A DNA stretch of 36,440 nucleotides from Flavobacteriia bacterium (GCA_009921445.1 RFXV01000003.1:1-36440); one strand, 5' to 3'; positions 1 to 10,560 are shown, numbered from the stretch's first letter. Notes: generated by a model from the letters alone, not told the origin. Program-made: numbers and translations.

Positions 1-1
1 C

Positions 2-148
2 CGCCATGCGATCCGGTCCATTTTGGACGACGCACAGGACACTGAGTCACGCACAGAACGCAGCCTGGCTTACGCGAGGAAGCAGTTTGAACCCCATCAG
101 CTGATCGATCAGCTGGATGGTCATTATCAGCAGCTGCTGTCGAATTGA
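2..148 (+). CDS. C-terminal fragment of an upstream gene, possibly a glycosyltransferase (5' end outside window)
   Basis: Open frame from the window edge to TGA at 146-148: RHAIRSILDDAQDTESRTERSLAYARKQFEPHQLIDQLDGHYQQLLSN. The ending resembles GT1-family C-termini, but this is weak. Confidence 0.4.
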   Translation, partial: RHAIRSILDDAQDTESRTERSLAYARKQFEPHQLIDQLDGHYQQLLSN

Positions 149-201
149 CCCTTGCCCGGACACTGCCTGAATGGTGCTTCTGCCCCTTGCTTGCCCTTTT
201 T

Positions 202-209
202 TACTTTTG
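202..209 (+). promoter_or_regulatory. Candidate -7 box (TACTTTTG) for the 218-2468 operon
   Basis: TACTTTTG, 8 nt upstream of ATG 218; the same octamer precedes tig and tRNA-Leu. Confidence 0.4.
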
Positions 210-217
210 TGCCGCTT

Positions 218-559
218 ATGGGAACTGGTCTCGCGCTTCTCACCCTTTTGGTTTTGGCTCTTATCGCACTCGCTTTTTGGCGCAAGGTGGAGCTGCAATT
301 TGAGTACCTCCAGCAAAAAGAACGCAGAGGGAAGCAGATCGCACGCAACTGGCTCAAAGCACAGAAGAACGAAGTGCTGAAAGAGCTGCGCAACCGGGCC
401 CTGCTGCTCTTCCCCTTGCTTTTTGGTGTCGACCGGGAAGATGAAGGAGAGGAACTGAACGCCTTGAAATCGAGGGTGCGAAATCTGCATTTGGCCATCT
501 ACCTCTTGCTGATGGCCGTGGTGTTGCTTGGCCTGATCGGAAAAGGACCTGTTCAGTGA
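218..559 (+). CDS. Small membrane protein of unknown function with two predicted TM segments
   Basis: ATG at 218 (the ORF track starts at TTG 152). Hydrophobic N-terminus (GLALLTLLVLALIALAFW) and C-terminus (LHLAIYLLLMAVVLLGLIG) flank a charged middle. Overlaps the cca start by 4 nt. Confidence 0.6.
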   Translation: MGTGLALLTLLVLALIALAFWRKVELQFEYLQQKERRGKQIARNWLKAQKNEVLKELRNRALLLFPLLFGVDREDEGEELNALKSRVRNLHLAIYLLLMAVVLLGLIGKGPVQ

Positions 560-1989
560 ATCATTCGCCAGACGACATACTGAAAATGGTCGCTGATCCG
601 ATCTTTCGACTCATCGGTGAAGCTGCCGACGAACTCGGGCAAGAGGCCTTCGTGGTGGGTGGCTACGTGCGTGATGGAGTCATGGGACGGCCACAAGCCA
701 ACGACCTGGATTTTGTGACAGTGGGCAGCGGCATTGCGCTGGCAAAAAAAGTGGCAAAGAAAACAAGTGCCGGCAAGGTCCATGTATTCCGCAATTTCGG
801 AACGGCCATGATCCGCCACGAAGAGCTTGAATTGGAATTCGTAGGTGCGCGAAAAGAATCTTATGATCGTGGGTCGAGGAAACCAACTGTTGAAGAAGGC
901 AGCCTGGAGGACGATCAGAACAGAAGGGACTTTACCGTGAATGCTCTGGCCATTCAGTTGAATGCCGCATCCTTTGGCCAATTGCTCGATCCCTTTGACG
1001 GGATCAGGGATATAGCTGAAGAGCGCATCCGCACACCACTGGATCCGGACCTGACCTACTCAGACGACCCCCTGCGCATGCTGCGAGCCATTCGCTTCTC
1101 CTGTCAGCTGGGGTTCGCCATCGACAAGGACTCCCTGAAGGCGATCAAGAGGAATGCCCACAGGCTCGAGATCGTTTCCAATGAACGGATCATTGCCGAA
1201 TTCAATAAGGTGATGGCGTGCCCGATGCCCTCCAAAGGCCTGGCACAGATGTTCGATACGGGGCTGATCCATCTCTTTTTTCCTGAACTCGTGGATCTGC
1301 AAGGCGTGGAAGAAGTGGAAGGCAAACTGCACAAAGACAATTTCTATCACACGCTTGAGGTGCTGGACAATCTATGCAAGCGCACCGACAAGCTTTGGCT
1401 GCGCTGGGCCGCTCTGCTCCATGACATTGGGAAGCCAGTGGTCAAGAAATTCAACAACGATATCGGCTGGACCTTTCACAACCATGAGTTCGTCGGCGCG
1501 AAGATGATCCCGAGGCTCTTTCGACGACTGAAACTGCCCATGGGTGAATCCATGCGCTATGTCAAGAAACTTGTGATGCTTTCCTCCCGACCCGCCGTAC
1601 TGTCAGAGGACGAGGTGACCGACTCAGCAGTGCGCCGACTGTTGTTCGACGCCGGTGATGAATTAGAGGACCTGATGATGCTTTGTGAAAGCGACATCAC
1701 CACCAAGAACGCCAAGAAGAAACAGACCTATCTGAAGAATTTTGAGATCGTCCGCGAGAAACTCAAGCAGGTGGAGGAGGCCGATCGCATCCGGAACTGG
1801 CAGCCACCGATCGATGGTGCAACCATTATGGCTGCATTTCAAATTGGTCCGGGACCAGAGATCGGTCAGATCAAGAACGCCATTCGGGAAGCCATACTGG
1901 AAGGAGACATTCCCAATGAACACGAAGCCGCCTTTGGCTTCATGATACAAAAGGGAGAGGCGCTCGGACTTAAACCCAAGAACTCATGA
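556..1989 (+). CDS. cca: CCA tRNA nucleotidyltransferase / poly(A) polymerase family with HD domain
   Basis: EAFVVGGYVRDGVMGRPQANDLDFVTVG (class II NTase), RRDFTVNALA, DPLRMLRAIRFSCQLGF, and HD motif LLHDIGKP. Confidence 0.93.
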   Translation: MNHSPDDILKMVADPIFRLIGEAADELGQEAFVVGGYVRDGVMGRPQANDLDFVTVGSGIALAKKVAKKTSAGKVHVFRNFGTAMIRHEELELEFVGARKESYDRGSRKPTVEEGSLEDDQNRRDFTVNALAIQLNAASFGQLLDPFDGIRDIAEERIRTPLDPDLTYSDDPLRMLRAIRFSCQLGFAIDKDSLKAIKRNAHRLEIVSNERIIAEFNKVMACPMPSKGLAQMFDTGLIHLFFPELVDLQGVEEVEGKLHKDNFYHTLEVLDNLCKRTDKLWLRWAALLHDIGKPVVKKFNNDIGWTFHNHEFVGAKMIPRLFRRLKLPMGESMRYVKKLVMLSSRPAVLSEDEVTDSAVRRLLFDAGDELEDLMMLCESDITTKNAKKKQTYLKNFEIVREKLKQVEEADRIRNWQPPIDGATIMAAFQIGPGPEIGQIKNAIREAILEGDIPNEHEAAFGFMIQKGEALGLKPKNS

Positions 1990-2468
1990 ACGAACAAGGC
2001 TGGGTACTTCGCTGCGTGCTGGATGTGGAAGAAACCGTCTTCCGCGATGTGCTCGTCCGGCCAGAGATCAGCCTGATGGACCTGCACAAGATCCTGCTCG
2101 CGGCATTTGAAATGGACGGCAGCGAGATCGCTACGATCTACTGCGCCGACGATGACTGGAACCCGCTGGCAGAATTTCCGATGATCGACTTCGAAGGCTC
2201 GGGGCAGGGCACCATGGAAAGTACGCTCGTCGCCGATGTGCTGGAATCTGAAGGAGAGAAATTGCTTTGGATCGCCGACCTGGTGTATATGCGCAGCTGT
2301 TTTGTCGAATGGGTCCGAAGCACGGATGCCCCAAGGCAAAGCATGAGTCAGGTGCTGCTCTCTGTGGGCGAAACGCCGGCCGCATCCGAAGAACTTTTTG
2401 TCCCAGACCCGCACTCTGAACAAACAGACCAGGCCGCTGGGACCGATGGAGATCAGGAATTGATGTAG
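1986..2468 (+). CDS. pRiA4b ORF-3-like / IS1096 passenger TnpR-like family protein
   Basis: Translation WVLRCVLDVEETVFRDVLVRPEISLMDLHKILLAAFEMDGSEIATIYCADDDWNP resembles the pRiA4b ORF-3-like fold. ATGA overlap with cca. Confidence 0.6.
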   Translation: MNEQGWVLRCVLDVEETVFRDVLVRPEISLMDLHKILLAAFEMDGSEIATIYCADDDWNPLAEFPMIDFEGSGQGTMESTLVADVLESEGEKLLWIADLVYMRSCFVEWVRSTDAPRQSMSQVLLSVGETPAASEELFVPDPHSEQTDQAAGTDGDQELM

Positions 2469-3271
2469 GGCGCCATTTGCTGCTGCAAATGGGCGGCGGC
2501 CGCTCTGTGGCTGCCAGCGGCATCGGAACCGGGATAGAGAATGCTGCGCGAAGCATTGATCAGAAGCCCGCCTTCAGCCGTTGCCGCATTTTTGCATACC
2601 TCGTCCACACTTCCCCCCTGTGCGCCTACTCCAGGAACGAGGAAAAAGTGTTCTGGGCATCTTTGTCGGATGGAAGCCAGCATCTCGGGCCGTGTCGCCC
2701 CCACAACGAACATCAACTCATCGGGACCAAATCTCTGAGCCATGCGGTCCATGGCCTCTTCATACAGGCGCTTACCGCTTTTGAGTTCCAACAATTCAAG
2801 ATCCTCAGAACCGGGATTGCTTGTCAGTCCGAGCACGACCATCCACTTTCCTTCCCGCCCGGAGAAGGGCTCCAAAGTATCCATGCCCATGTACGGAGAA
2901 AGGGTGAGCGCATCGCAGGAGAAGGTATCGAAATAGGCCTTGGCATAGCGCTCAGCCGTATGTCCGATGTCTCCCCTCTTGGCATCTGCAATGATCAGAT
3001 GATCGGGATGACTGGCCTTTAAATGATCCATCAATTGGGCAAAACGCCTCATTCCTTCCACGCCGTCCGATTCAAAAAAAGCGAGGTTGGGTTTATAGGC
3101 CACGCAGTGGTCGGCCGTTTCTGAAATGACCTGCTTTAGAAAGGCCAGCTGCGGATCTTCTTCGTTCAGATAGACCGCCGGTATGGAATCCATCTTGGGA
3201 TCGAGTCCCACGCAGAGCATGGACCTTTTTTTCTTGATCTGATCGATAAGTTCAGCTCTCTTCATATTCAT
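2453..3271 (-). CDS. pyrF: Orotidine 5'-phosphate decarboxylase
   Basis: [54 protein letters not shown]; long-form PyrF. Confidence 0.93.
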   Translation of the reverse strand: MNMKRAELIDQIKKKRSMLCVGLDPKMDSIPAVYLNEEDPQLAFLKQVISETADHCVAYKPNLAFFESDGVEGMRRFAQLMDHLKASHPDHLIIADAKRGDIGHTAERYAKAYFDTFSCDALTLSPYMGMDTLEPFSGREGKWMVVLGLTSNPGSEDLELLELKSGKRLYEEAMDRMAQRFGPDELMFVVGATRPEMLASIRQRCPEHFFLVPGVGAQGGSVDEVCKNAATAEGGLLINASRSILYPGSDAAGSHRAAAAHLQQQMAPYINS

Positions 3272-4353
3272 TCGGATCCTTCCTGCATTTTTTCAGCGTT
3301 CTCAGCCAGTTGCAATCGATCGAGAAAATCCTGTATGCCTCCATTGATCACTTCCTGCAAATTGTAAACGGTCCAGCCGATCCGGTGATCGGTGACCCGC
3401 CCCTGAGGGAAATTGTAGGTGCGGATCTTGGCTGAGCGGTCGCCCGTGGAGACCAAGGTCTTTCTGCGGTCGGAGATCTGCTGCTGCTGTGCCTGAACTT
3501 TCTGCTCAAAAAGTCGGGTGCGCAGCATTTGCAGGGCCCTTTCCTTGTTGGCCAACTGGGAACGCTCGATCTGACAAGTAATGACGATACCGGTAGGTTT
3601 GTGGGTCAGCTGCACCTTGGTCTCGACCTTGTTCACATTCTGACCGCCTGCACCGCTCGAGCGGGCCGTCTGCCACTCCAGTTCCGAAGGATGTATGTCC
3701 ACATCCACTTCGTCGGCCTCCGGCATGACAGCCACTGTGGCTGCCGAGGTGTGCACACGGCCCTGGGTCTCTGTTTCGGGAACGCGCTGTACCCGATGGA
3801 CCCCGGATTCAAACTTCAGTATGCCGTACGAACCATCCTCCTGAACGGACATGACCACTTCCTTGTATCCGCCTGCTGTGCCTTCGGTCACTTCCATGAT
3901 CTGAGTCTTCCAGCCACGCTCGTCGCAATATCGCTGATACATGCGGTAGAGATCTCCAGCAAAGAGAGCAGCCTCGTCCCCTCCCGTCCCAGAACGGATC
4001 TCCAAGACCGCCGGACGGCCGTCTTCAGGGTCCTTGGGGAGCAGCATTTGCTGGATGTCCTCGGTCAGTGTACTGAGTTCCTCCGCAGTGGCCTCCAGCT
4101 CCGACTTGGCCATTTCCTTCAGCTCCGCATCCTTTTCTTCCTCCAGAATGGTCCGGGCTTCCTGCTGGTCATTGAACAGCTGCTGGTAGCGATCGGCAGC
4201 ATCCACCACTTCCTTGAGTTCTTTGTACTCCCGGCTCAGTTTGGCATAGCGGGAACGATCCGTAATGATGTCTGGCTGGACGATGAGGTCGTTGACCTCA
4301 TGAAAACGCTGACGGATCGCCTCGAGCTTAGGAAGTAGAGCGTCGTGGGTCAT
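3268..4353 (-). CDS. prfA: Peptide chain release factor 1
   Basis: GGQ motif [65 protein letters not shown]. Confidence 0.96.
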   Translation of the reverse strand: MTHDALLPKLEAIRQRFHEVNDLIVQPDIITDRSRYAKLSREYKELKEVVDAADRYQQLFNDQQEARTILEEEKDAELKEMAKSELEATAEELSTLTEDIQQMLLPKDPEDGRPAVLEIRSGTGGDEAALFAGDLYRMYQRYCDERGWKTQIMEVTEGTAGGYKEVVMSVQEDGSYGILKFESGVHRVQRVPETETQGRVHTSAATVAVMPEADEVDVDIHPSELEWQTARSSGAGGQNVNKVETKVQLTHKPTGIVITCQIERSQLANKERALQMLRTRLFEQKVQAQQQQISDRRKTLVSTGDRSAKIRTYNFPQGRVTDHRIGWTVYNLQEVINGGIQDFLDRLQLAENAEKMQEGSE

Positions 4354-5522
4354 CCGGAATAGGTGAATTCTCCAAATTCCGACAAGATGCTCAGCTTCTT
4401 CACCGAGGCCTGCTCCACTCGACCAATGCGTTTGGCATCCACCCCGAATTCGTTCGAACAGGCGATGAGCTCATCCGCGACTTCGGGCGAACAGTAGACT
4501 TCCATGCGGTGCCCCATATTGAAGACCTGATACATTTCCCTCCAATCGGTCTGCGATTCCTGCTGAATGATCTGGAACAAAGGCGGTAGATCGAATAGAT
4601 CATCCTTGATCACGTGCTGACTTTTTAGAAAATGCAGCACTTTGGTCTGACCGCCACCACTGCAATGAACGATTCCGTGGATATGGCCTCTGAATTCGGG
4701 GATCATCCGTGCCATGACCGGCGCATATGTCCTGGTCGGGGAAAGTACGAGCTTGCCCATGTCCAGACCGGTGCCTTCCACTTTTTCCGTCAGCGAACGG
4801 CTGCCCGTATAGATCAGTTCATCGGGAAGTCCGGCATCGAAACTCTCTGGGAATCTAGCGGCCAGCTCATGGGCAAAGACATCGTGCCGTGCAGAAGTCA
4901 ATCCGTTGCTTCCCATTCCGCCGTTGTAGGCAGACTCGTATCTGGCCTGTCCAAAGCTGGCCAATCCTACGATGACATCACCAGCGGCGATGCGGCTGTT
5001 TTCGATCACATCCGAACGACTCATCCGGCTGGTCACTGTACTGTCCACGACCACTGTGCGCACCAGGTCGCCCAGATCGGCCGTCTCTCCTCCGGTAAGC
5101 ACCATGTCCAGTCCCCAATCCCTCAGTTCTTCGATGAGCTCCGCGGTTCCTTGTATAATGGCCTCGATCACCTCACCTGGTATCAGGCGCTTGTTCCGTC
5201 CTATGGTCGAACTCACCAGAATATTTCCCAATGCCCCCACACATAAGAGATCGTCCACATTCATGATCAGAGCATCCTGAGCGATCCCCTTCCATACGGA
5301 CAGATCGCCCGTTTCCTTCCAATAGGCGTAGGCCAGAGATGATTTGGTGCCTGCCCCATCGGCATGCATCACCAAACAATGATCCGGATCTCCTGTCAGA
5401 TGGTCGGGAACCACTTTACAGAAGGCCATAGGAAACAGTCCTTTATCAAGACCTCGTATGGCGCGGTGCACTTCTTCTTTCTGAGAGGAGACGCCTCTGC
5501 CTGCGTATCGATCGGATGCCAT
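4350..5522 (-). CDS. purM: Phosphoribosylformylglycinamidine cyclo-ligase (AIR synthase)
   Basis: [58 protein letters not shown]. First gene of a purM-prfA-pyrF operon with ATGA overlaps. Confidence 0.92.
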   Translation of the reverse strand: MASDRYAGRGVSSQKEEVHRAIRGLDKGLFPMAFCKVVPDHLTGDPDHCLVMHADGAGTKSSLAYAYWKETGDLSVWKGIAQDALIMNVDDLLCVGALGNILVSSTIGRNKRLIPGEVIEAIIQGTAELIEELRDWGLDMVLTGGETADLGDLVRTVVVDSTVTSRMSRSDVIENSRIAAGDVIVGLASFGQARYESAYNGGMGSNGLTSARHDVFAHELAARFPESFDAGLPDELIYTGSRSLTEKVEGTGLDMGKLVLSPTRTYAPVMARMIPEFRGHIHGIVHCSGGGQTKVLHFLKSQHVIKDDLFDLPPLFQIIQQESQTDWREMYQVFNMGHRMEVYCSPEVADELIACSNEFGVDAKRIGRVEQASVKKLSILSEFGEFTYSG

Positions 5523-5526
5523 GGCT

Positions 5527-5534
5527 CAAAAATA
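5527..5534 (-). promoter_or_regulatory. Candidate Bacteroidota -7 box (TATTTTTG) for the purM operon
   Basis: Minus strand TATTTTTG matches TAnnTTTG, ending 5 nt before the purM ATG. Confidence 0.4.
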
Positions 5535-5559
5535 ACGCCTTGGTGACAGAGAACGCCAT

Positions 5560-5584
5560 AAAAAAACCCCGCCGAAGCGGGGTT
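5560..5584 (-). terminator. Rho-independent terminator downstream of the OmpA-family gene
   Basis: Minus strand AACCCCGC-TTCG-GCGGGGTT followed by a T-run; 8-bp stem with tetraloop. Confidence 0.9.
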
Positions 5585-5609
5585 CACCAATGCAAGCGGT
5601 GAGTTTAGA

Positions 5610-8207
5610 TTATTTGATAAAGATAATCAAGCCCGGCTTCAGGTCCTTATCCTTCAGATCCGGATTCATCTTCTTGAGTTTCTTCTTATCCAAACCGAGT
5701 TTCTTGGCGATCTCCCCGAAGGAGCGCTCGCTCTGAACCCGATAGTGACTGGCGTCGTATTCATCGTAATCGCCATTCACTGTGATCTTCAGCTCCAGGC
5801 CTTCAAAAGGTCGAACACCGCGCAGACCACCGTTCAGTTCCTTTAGCTGACGCACATTGATGCCGTACATCTTGGCCACCTTGCCAAAGCTTTCCCGCTT
5901 GTCCGCTACCGTATGGAATTCACCTAGCGGACGCTCCTCTTGCTTCGCCTCGTCGCCGCCCTTCGCGGAAGATCCACCCTCTTCTGCCACAGGCTGATTG
6001 GGCACATAGTCGTCCCGAAGTACTTTGAAGTCTGTCCTTCTGTTGATCTGGTTACCGATCTCTTGTTCTTCAGACGAACGGCTCTTGATGAATCTTTCGG
6101 TGAGCACAGATCCCGCCTTGAAGGTTCCAGCTCCAAAACCTCTGTACGCATCGGTCACTGTGAATGGCTCTGCTTCGCCTTTACCCACAGCCACCAATCG
6201 ATCCGATGCAATGCCTTTGGAGATCAGATAGCGTACGCAGGTGTCCGCACGATTCTGTGAAAGCGTACGGTTCTTTTCGTCGGTGTCCCGGTAGTCTGTG
6301 TGTGAGCGCAATTCGATGACGATATTCGGATTGTCGTTCAGGATGGCCACCACTGTATCCAGGGCCACCATGGATTCTGGACGGAGGTCCCATTTGGCCA
6401 GATCGAAGAGCACATTGGGAAGAACGATCGGCACCTCGATATGGTCCATCCCCTTGTTCAAGGTCATTCTGTGCAAAAAGACGTTCTCTTCCTTGAGGAA
6501 TTCAAATGAATCAAATGGAACGCCCACGGTCGAAGCCGCGGCCTGTGCATTCAAATACTGCTTCTTCTCAAAGCTCAAAGTGTAGGTGGTATTTTCCTTC
6601 AAATTGTCCGAAGAGAAAACAAAGTCTCCGAAACCATCGGAGTTTTCGATGATGCTGCTTCCATCGCTTCCGTTGAGCCGAATGGTCACCTGTGGAATGG
6701 GCTGTCCGTCCTTGGTATCGGTCACGGTACCTGTGATCTCAAAGAGCATGGGCACTTCGTAAATGCCGTAGATATCGTCTGAGCCCATGCCTTCCTTGGG
6801 ACGGTTGGAAGTGATGTATCCGCGATGTGCGCCACCCGGTTCGAGCACGATGCCAAAATCATCGGCCGGTGTGTTGATCGGATACCTCATGTTCTCCACC
6901 TCACCCTTGGGCATTCCATTCTCATCCAGGGCTACACGGAAAATATCCAATCCGCCCATGCCCATATGGCCATCTGAGGCGAAGTACAAGTAACCGTCGT
7001 CGTGTACGAAGGGAAAGAGTTCGCTTTCTGCAGTGTTGACCAGAGGTCCGAGATTGGTGGGCTCCTTCCACTCCTTTTTGCGGCGGTCATAGGTGGTCAT
7101 CCAGAGGTCCTTGCTGCCCTCTACGGAATTTTCAATGTCGCCTGCGAAATAGAGGATCTTATCGTCCGGGGAAAGGGACGGATGGCCCACTGAATGCGAA
7201 CTGTCATCCGAAAGAACCACCACTTCCGGCTCATCCCAGGTCTGTCCGCGCTGACGGGTCACGTAGATGGCACAACCCAGCGTATGGTAGCGTTTGTTCT
7301 CACAGCGTGTGAAGTACAGATCCTTGAAGCGGGAGTCGAAGCACATGGTGCCCTCGTGGTCCTTGCTGTTGATGATCTCTGAAAGCGGGACCGGGGTGGA
7401 GTAGTTCACTTCCTCCACTTCCTTCTGCTGCTTGCCCCTTCTGCGGCTTCTTCCTTTCTTTTTGTCCTTCCGCTCAGATTTGGTCATCCACAAATCCATA
7501 TATCCCTGGCCTGTCCAGCCATCTTCAGCTTTGCCGGTTCCTCCTTCTCTTGAGGAGACCAGATAAAGCATCCCGTCGTACTGTGGGCGGTCGTGATGCG
7601 AATAACTCAGACCCTTTTGGTTATGGCTTCTGGAGCGTTCTGCATAGATCGGTGTCATGTCACGTTCCCGCGAATTCAGATCCTTCCGATTGGTCACGAT
7701 GTAGCGGCTTGGATTCTCTATCCAATCTGTGGCCGTCCGGCACATCTGAATGCCCCATTCGGCGCGTACATCACCCGGATTCGAACGCTTCAACTCCTCA
7801 TATTCGGCCAGTGCATCTTCATACTCGCCCTGAGAGGCCATCATCTCCGCATACCAGTAGTGCGCGTCGGCACCGTAATCGAGTTTGACCGCCCGCTTGT
7901 ACTGCGCCTGTGCCTGCTTGTAGAGGCTCACATGACGGTAACTCTCGCCGAGCATGAAAGCGATCTCCGCTTTCTTTTTTCGCCCTTTCTCCTTGCCAAA
8001 GGCCTCCTTCAATGCGTCAATGGCAAAGCTGTATTCCTTGGCTCGAAAGTATTCCATGGCCTTCTCGGTGGCCTTGTGGATCTTTTCTTCTTTGGTTTCT
8101 GGCTCTTCAGAGACCTGCTTTTCCTGGGCCATCAAACCCTGTGACCCCAGACAGATACACATCAGAACGACAAGGCTCCCCAGCGAAAATCTTTTGTTCA
8201 CGACCAT
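5610..8207 (-). CDS. PorE-like OmpA-family protein: TPR + PD40/WD40-like + carboxypeptidase-regulatory-like + OmpA C-terminal domain + two LysM-like repeats
   Basis: Start set at MVVNKRFSLGSL (8207) with a signal peptide. TPR-like N-terminus; PD40-type repeats (GHPSLSPDDKILYFAGD, ELFPFVHDDGYLYFASDGHMGMGGLDIF); ITGTVTDTKDGQPIPQVTIRL; OmpA C-domain IVIELRSHTDYRDTDEKNRTLSQNRADTCVRYLISKGIASDRLVAVGKGE; C-terminal HTVADKRESFGKVAKMYGINVRQLKELN and HYRVQSERSFGEIAKKLGLDKKKLKKMNP. Confidence 0.85.
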   Translation of the reverse strand: MVVNKRFSLGSLVVLMCICLGSQGLMAQEKQVSEEPETKEEKIHKATEKAMEYFRAKEYSFAIDALKEAFGKEKGRKKKAEIAFMLGESYRHVSLYKQAQAQYKRAVKLDYGADAHYWYAEMMASQGEYEDALAEYEELKRSNPGDVRAEWGIQMCRTATDWIENPSRYIVTNRKDLNSRERDMTPIYAERSRSHNQKGLSYSHHDRPQYDGMLYLVSSREGGTGKAEDGWTGQGYMDLWMTKSERKDKKKGRSRRRGKQQKEVEEVNYSTPVPLSEIINSKDHEGTMCFDSRFKDLYFTRCENKRYHTLGCAIYVTRQRGQTWDEPEVVVLSDDSSHSVGHPSLSPDDKILYFAGDIENSVEGSKDLWMTTYDRRKKEWKEPTNLGPLVNTAESELFPFVHDDGYLYFASDGHMGMGGLDIFRVALDENGMPKGEVENMRYPINTPADDFGIVLEPGGAHRGYITSNRPKEGMGSDDIYGIYEVPMLFEITGTVTDTKDGQPIPQVTIRLNGSDGSSIIENSDGFGDFVFSSDNLKENTTYTLSFEKKQYLNAQAAASTVGVPFDSFEFLKEENVFLHRMTLNKGMDHIEVPIVLPNVLFDLAKWDLRPESMVALDTVVAILNDNPNIVIELRSHTDYRDTDEKNRTLSQNRADTCVRYLISKGIASDRLVAVGKGEAEPFTVTDAYRGFGAGTFKAGSVLTERFIKSRSSEEQEIGNQINRRTDFKVLRDDYVPNQPVAEEGGSSAKGGDEAKQEERPLGEFHTVADKRESFGKVAKMYGINVRQLKELNGGLRGVRPFEGLELKITVNGDYDEYDASHYRVQSERSFGEIAKKLGLDKKKLKKMNPDLKDKDLKPGLIIFIK

Positions 8208-8290
8208 GCTCAATGCTTGAATTCGGTAATGCGCTAAAATATGCAATTAGCCCCAAGCGACGATAAGCAGGGAAATGCGGCAAAACAGGG

Positions 8291-8316
8291 CAAAAAAAAC
8301 CCGGACAATGCCGGGT
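8291..8316 (-). terminator. Rho-independent terminator downstream of glutamine synthetase III
   Basis: Minus strand ACCCGG-cattgt-CCGGGT followed by TTTTTTT. Confidence 0.85.
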
Positions 8317-8341
8317 ATTAAACGTTCGATAATTCAGGTGA

Positions 8342-10534
8342 TCAACGCAAGGAAAGCATCTCGCGATACTTGGGAAGTGTCCAGACCTCATCATCGATCA
8401 ACAGCTCCAGCTTATCAGAGTGCACACGGATCTTTTCGAAATAAGGAAGTACTTCTTCGCAGTACATGATGGAGCGCTTGCGCACATCGTCCACTGCATT
8501 CGCCCGCTTGCGCGCCTCGATCATCTCCTCTTTCAGTGTGATGATCTCCGATGTGCGTTCGGCGATCTCCTGCACCATATTTCGTGGAACCTTGGTGAGC
8601 TTCTTGAATTCCTTGTCGCCAAAGACCTCGTGCATACCTTGAATGTTCTGCATCAGCAGGGTCTGATAACGAAGCGCTGTGGGCACCAGGTGGTTTCCGG
8701 AGATGTCACCCAACACACGCGATTCGATCTGGATCTTCAACTGATAATTCTCCAACATGATCTCGTGGCGCGCCTCGATCTCCGTGCGGTTCATGACGCC
8801 CAGGTCTTCGAAGAGCTGAATGGAGTCTTTGGAAACAAAGAAATCCAACGCATGTGGCGTGGTGCGCACATTGCTCAGTCCTCTTTTCTCGGCTTCCTTT
8901 TCCCAATCGCCACTGTATCCGTCGCCCTCAAAACGGATGCTCTTGGAGCTCTTGATGTATTCCTTGAGGACATTGAAGATGGCATCGTCCTTCTTCAGGC
9001 CTTTTTTGTCGATCAGTGCATCAACCTCAGATTTGAAGTCCTTCAGCTGCTGGGCAACGATGGCATTGAGAATGGTCATCGGCGCCGCACAGTTGGCAGA
9101 GGAACCCACTGCGCGCAACTCGAACTTATTTCCGGTGAAAGCAAAGGGAGACGTTCTGTTGCGGTCGGTATTATCGAGGAGGATCTCGGGGATCTTTCCA
9201 ACAACATTGAGTTTGAGCTCTGTTTTCTTCTCCGCGCTCAACTTTCCGCTTTCGATCTTCTCAAGTTCATCAAGGACAGCAGAGAGCTGAGAACCAATGA
9301 AGACAGAGATGATGGCTGGCGGCGCCTCGTTGGCACCAAGTCGGTGGTCGTTCCCTGCTGAAGCAATGATGGAACGAAGCAGATCGGCATGACGGTGCAC
9401 AGCCTTGATGGTGTTGATGAAAAAGGTCAGGAACTGCAAGTTGCCCATCGGATTCTTTCCTGGACTGAGCAGATTCACACCAGTGTCCGTGGCCAGAGAC
9501 CAGTTATTGTGCTTTCCGCTACCGTTCACCCCTGCGAATGGCTTTTCATGCAGCAGGCAACGCAGACCGTGTCGGCGGGCCACTTTTTCCACTACATCCA
9601 TGATCAAACTGTTGTGGTCCACCGCCAAGTTGGCCTCTTCGAAGATCGGCGCCATCTCGTACTGACCGGGAGCCACTTCGTTGTGGCGCGTTTTGATCGG
9701 AATACCCAGCCGATGGGCTTCGTATTCAAACTCCTGCATGAAACGCATCACCCGCTCAGGAATGGTACCGAAATAATGGTCATCGAGCTGTTGGCCTTTG
9801 GCTGGACTGTGGCCCAACAAGGTCCTGCCCGTTTGTTGCAGGTCAGGGCGGGCCTTGAAAAGCGCGTTGTCCACAAGGAAGTACTCCTGCTCCCAACCCA
9901 AAGTGGATGTGACCTTGTTGACGTTCTTGTCAAAGTATTTACAGACATCCGTAGCCGCCTGGTCCACCACCTGAAGTGCTCTGAGCAGAGGTGTCTTGTA
10001 GTCCAGCGCCTCCCCCGTATAGGCCACGAAAATGGTTGGAATACACAGGGTCGTACCCATGATGAAGGCGGCCGAAGTCGGATCCCATGCGGTGTATCCG
10101 CGGGCCTCGAAAGTGTTTCGGATCCCTCCGTTCGGGAATGATGAGGCGTCGGGTTCCTGCTGAACCAGCAAACTGCCATCGAATTTCTCCATGGCCTGCC
10201 CGTCAAATGTGGGCTCGAAAAAGCTGTCGTGTTTTTCAGCCGTAGCACCTGTAAGCGGCTGGAACCAGTGTGTGTAATGCGTCGCACCCTTATTGAGCGC
10301 CCAGGCCTTCATTCCGGAGGCGATCTGATCGGCCATGCTTCGGTCGATCTTCTTGCCCAATTCCATGGCCGCTACAACGCTCTTGTAAGCCTCATTACCC
10401 AGATAATCTCTCATGGCCTTTCGGTTGAAGACCATTTCGCCGAAATAAGAGGGAATACCTCCGTCTGGAATATTCAATTCCACTGGAGGTCTTTGGGTAG
10501 CTGTTTCAAGACTTTGAAAACGATGATTCGCCAT
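8342..10534 (-). CDS. glnN: Type III glutamine synthetase
   Basis: Start set at MANHRFQSLETATQRP (10534). QPLTGATAEKHDSF, GWEQEYFLVD, TRHNEVAPGQYEMAPIFEEANLAVDHN, NGSGKHNNWSL, DRNRTSPFAFTGNKFELRAVGSSAN. Confidence 0.95.
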   Translation of the reverse strand: MANHRFQSLETATQRPPVELNIPDGGIPSYFGEMVFNRKAMRDYLGNEAYKSVVAAMELGKKIDRSMADQIASGMKAWALNKGATHYTHWFQPLTGATAEKHDSFFEPTFDGQAMEKFDGSLLVQQEPDASSFPNGGIRNTFEARGYTAWDPTSAAFIMGTTLCIPTIFVAYTGEALDYKTPLLRALQVVDQAATDVCKYFDKNVNKVTSTLGWEQEYFLVDNALFKARPDLQQTGRTLLGHSPAKGQQLDDHYFGTIPERVMRFMQEFEYEAHRLGIPIKTRHNEVAPGQYEMAPIFEEANLAVDHNSLIMDVVEKVARRHGLRCLLHEKPFAGVNGSGKHNNWSLATDTGVNLLSPGKNPMGNLQFLTFFINTIKAVHRHADLLRSIIASAGNDHRLGANEAPPAIISVFIGSQLSAVLDELEKIESGKLSAEKKTELKLNVVGKIPEILLDNTDRNRTSPFAFTGNKFELRAVGSSANCAAPMTILNAIVAQQLKDFKSEVDALIDKKGLKKDDAIFNVLKEYIKSSKSIRFEGDGYSGDWEKEAEKRGLSNVRTTPHALDFFVSKDSIQLFEDLGVMNRTEIEARHEIMLENYQLKIQIESRVLGDISGNHLVPTALRYQTLLMQNIQGMHEVFGDKEFKKLTKVPRNMVQEIAERTSEIITLKEEMIEARKRANAVDDVRKRSIMYCEEVLPYFEKIRVHSDKLELLIDDEVWTLPKYREMLSLR

Positions 10535-10552
10535 GACGTGAAAAAATTTTGG

Positions 10553-10560
10553 CAAATCTA
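10553..10560 (-). promoter_or_regulatory. Candidate -7 box (TAGATTTG) for glutamine synthetase III
   Basis: Minus strand TAGATTTG matches TAnnTTTG, 18 nt upstream of the ATG at 10534. Confidence 0.4.

Noticed and set aside
4350-5522. Unusual purM-prfA-pyrF coupling
   Set aside because: Recalled as a common gene order in Bacteroidota; not treated as novel.
8420-9361. 313-aa plus-strand ORF antisense to glutamine synthetase III
   Set aside because: Shadow ORF; the opposing frame carries all GSIII motifs.
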